Below, one piece after another: positions 40,874-42,197 of a stretch of 42,197 bases of DNA (position 1 is the stretch's first letter; every line of letters starts with the position of its first letter). The notes under the pieces are model-generated. The model was given only the letters and a program-made list of their open reading frames with translations, was not told where the DNA came from and made no database searches. The stretch comes from CAYLJO01 sp964383905 (lineage in GTDB: Bacteria > Acidobacteriota > Blastocatellia > Pyrinomonadales > Pyrinomonadaceae). Location: the NCBI GenBank assembly GCA_964383905.1, contig CAYLJO010000030.1:1-42197 (forward strand). Reading direction: 5' to 3'. Both the position numbers and the translations under genes were made by a program.

Positions 40874-40975
40874 CTACGGTTAGATGCTCGTCGCCGCAGA
40901 ACGTACGAGGAGGACAATCATACTCGTACTGAACCAGGCCGCCCCTGTACTTCTGTTCTACGGTTAGACGCTCAT
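40874..40975. repeat. Direct-repeat pair flanking an inverted repeat upstream of the Uma2 gene
   Basis: CTACGGTTAGATGCTCGT (40874-40891) recurs as CTACGGTTAGACGCTCAT (40958-40975), 16 of 18 identical and 84 bp apart. Between them GTACGAG (40903-40909) and CTCGTAC (40923-40929) form a perfect 7-bp inverted repeat. This may be a regulatory region or a trace of an inserted element. Confidence 0.55.
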
Positions 40976-41068
40976 TGCACCCTGGGCTATATTATCCTGT
41001 AAACGAGCACCAACCTCTTTTTTGGTGTGTAATAGTATGAGGTTGCTCCGCCAAGGCTATAGCAGATC

Positions 41069-42031
41069 TTAAACGCGTTCGATGCGGTGGATGCGACGTA
41101 TGTCCGCGGTCAGGGACATTCCGTCGGCCGAGCGCCGGTAGATGTCGCTGAACCTGGCCCCCCATACTATTTCTTCGGCGATATACGACGAGCGGGCGTG
41201 GACGGTCTGCGAGAACGTCTCGTCGATGCCGGTGAGCAGCACAAGAAACTCCGCGCCCATGCCGCGCAAATCCTGGTCGGTCAGTCCCGCGAGCGGGCTT
41301 GCTTCGTCGATCGGGTGCACGACGGTCCAGCTGAGCGGGAAGAAGGCCACTTTGTCGCGCTCGAGTGAGAGAGGGTAGAAGCGGCGCACCCTTTTATCAC
41401 CGACCTCTTCGAAACGCGCCAGGAGCACCTTGGCGCCGAGCTCGATCAACTGGTTCCTTCGCCCGTTACTGATACGAAACATAAAGGCCGTTATGCCGCG
41501 GTACGGGGCGATCACGGCCGTGTCGCTGAAGATCACCTTCGCCGTCGGGCGGGAGAAGCGGGAGAAGAGGAGCCCCGTCGCGAGCGCAAAGCCGAGCAGG
41601 CCGACGAGCGATTCCACCGTCACGACGATGTTGGCGGCGAGACCGACCGGGCTGACGTGGCCGTAGCCGATGGTGGCGAACGTTTGGACGCTGAAGAAGA
41701 AGGCCTGCATGAACCGCGGCGTGGAGGTGTCGCTGGCCGGGAGCGCCAGGGCGCCTTCACCACACAGGACGTACGCCAGGGCGAAGAGAAGATTGGTGAT
41801 GACGTAAAAGAGGATGATGACGGCAAAGAAACGGCGCCACGACATCGTCAGCAACGTCTGGTAGAGGCTCAGGCTCGACCAGAAGCTCAGCCCGTCGCGC
41901 TCGACGTTGAAGCTGCCGTCGCGGTTGAGCAGGCGCTCCCGGCTCTCGCTCGCCACCACCGAACCGAAGCCGAGGTCACGAGTCTCATCCACGCTGAGGG
42001 TGCTTAACGGCGCTTGCGTGCTGGTGCTCAT
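41069..42031 (-). CDS. KirBac-type inward-rectifier potassium channel
   Basis: 320 residues. Two transmembrane helices (about 67-90 and 131-158) flank a pore helix with the potassium filter TIGYG (120-124) in QTFATIGYGHVSP. The remaining 160 residues are the cytoplasmic Ig-like Kir domain (VIAPYRGITAFMFRISNGRRNQL, a Kir hallmark, and FFPLSWTVVHPIDEASPL). The slide-helix region with FWSSLSLYQTLLTMSW precedes helix 1. It forms a tetramer in the inner membrane. It stands alone; the upstream flank holds a kinase-like fragment. Confidence 0.95.
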   Translation of the reverse strand: MSTSTQAPLSTLSVDETRDLGFGSVVASESRERLLNRDGSFNVERDGLSFWSSLSLYQTLLTMSWRRFFAVIILFYVITNLLFALAYVLCGEGALALPASDTSTPRFMQAFFFSVQTFATIGYGHVSPVGLAANIVVTVESLVGLLGFALATGLLFSRFSRPTAKVIFSDTAVIAPYRGITAFMFRISNGRRNQLIELGAKVLLARFEEVGDKRVRRFYPLSLERDKVAFFPLSWTVVHPIDEASPLAGLTDQDLRGMGAEFLVLLTGIDETFSQTVHARSSYIAEEIVWGARFSDIYRRSADGMSLTADIRRIHRIERV

Positions 42032-42054
42032 AGTGTCTCTCGCCGGTCATCCTC

Positions 42055-42195
42055 TCACGTCAGCGGCTCGTCTTGGAGGCCGTGTGCAGGCGCGCGCGCA
42101 TGCGCACCTGCCAGCGGCGTTGAGGCAGCTCCTCCTGCTCGATGCGCTTCATCAACGGCCGAACAGGTCTGTTCCAGGATATCGACGACCCAGCC
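42055..42195 (-). pseudogene. Possible Ser/Thr protein kinase fragment at right edge
   Basis: One minus frame entering from the right edge reads VVDILEQTCSAVDEAHRAG, which closely resembles the helix directly before the HRDLKPxN catalytic loop of bacterial Ser/Thr kinases. The next residues (GAASTPLAGAHAR) are not a catalytic loop, and the frame stops at 42055. Either a kinase gene is broken here or the match is chance. A second open frame (ending MRARLHTASKTSR) overlaps and stops at about 42061. Confidence 0.3.
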
Positions 42196-42197
42196 GA

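Noticed and set aside
1..42197. CRISPR array, prophage or IS element
   Set aside because: No regularly spaced direct repeats, cas genes, transposase, integrase or phage structural genes were seen anywhere in the window.

Overview
The window reads as one stretch of a high-GC, gene-dense bacterial chromosome. Gene content suggests an Acidobacteriota relative, probably class Blastocatellia: two bacillithiol genes (bshA and bshB1), DUF1800/DUF1501 protein pairs, DUF5107-TPR and Asp-box secreted proteins, selB, and many short phrase-like intergenic repeats. This placement is inference; there is no rRNA in the window.

Positions 1-20215 are a carbohydrate locus. A leftward pair (amidohydrolase, then a DUF5107+TPR protein that runs off the left edge) is divergent from ten rightward genes: a sugar kinase fused to a sugar nucleotidyltransferase, an MFS permease, two tandem phosphohexomutases (the first with its phosphoserine replaced by Gly), a double alpha/beta-hydrolase, a Tat-exported glycosidase-like protein, an Asp-box beta-propeller, a ROK kinase without its zinc motif, a Gfo/Idh/MocA oxidoreductase and a NagB-like deaminase/isomerase. 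Read together they can be secreted depolymerisation, uptake, 6-phosphorylation, 6P-to-1P mutation, nucleotide activation and an isomerase branch into glycolysis. The substrate is unknown. This is the best candidate for an undescribed system.

Positions 20216-24902 hold an AlkA-type DNA glycosylase (minus) and a translationally coupled trio: a membrane protein, DUF1800 and DUF1501. Positions 24903-26900 look accessory: a three-gene cassette (antitoxin-like protein, small unknown protein, HNH nuclease) between short direct repeats, a tRNA-like remnant, an intact CAU tRNA with a good promoter, and a PD-(D/E)XK_5 nuclease gene that stops one base from the tRNA.

Positions 27062-42197 are mostly housekeeping or solitary genes: hemB with an intrinsic terminator, a GH5-like mannanase, two small membrane proteins, a broken four-helix-bundle (S23) gene, selB, an FKBP-type isomerase, a minus operon bshA-nth-NYN nuclease, a Nfu-type Fe-S scaffold, DUF72, bshB1, an MBL-fold hydrolase, a Uma2 nuclease, a KirBac potassium channel and, at the right edge, what looks like a fragment of a Ser/Thr kinase. 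Several genes from selB onward have a stop codon that forms the first bases of a phrase repeat, and the region upstream of nfu holds three consecutive inverted repeats.
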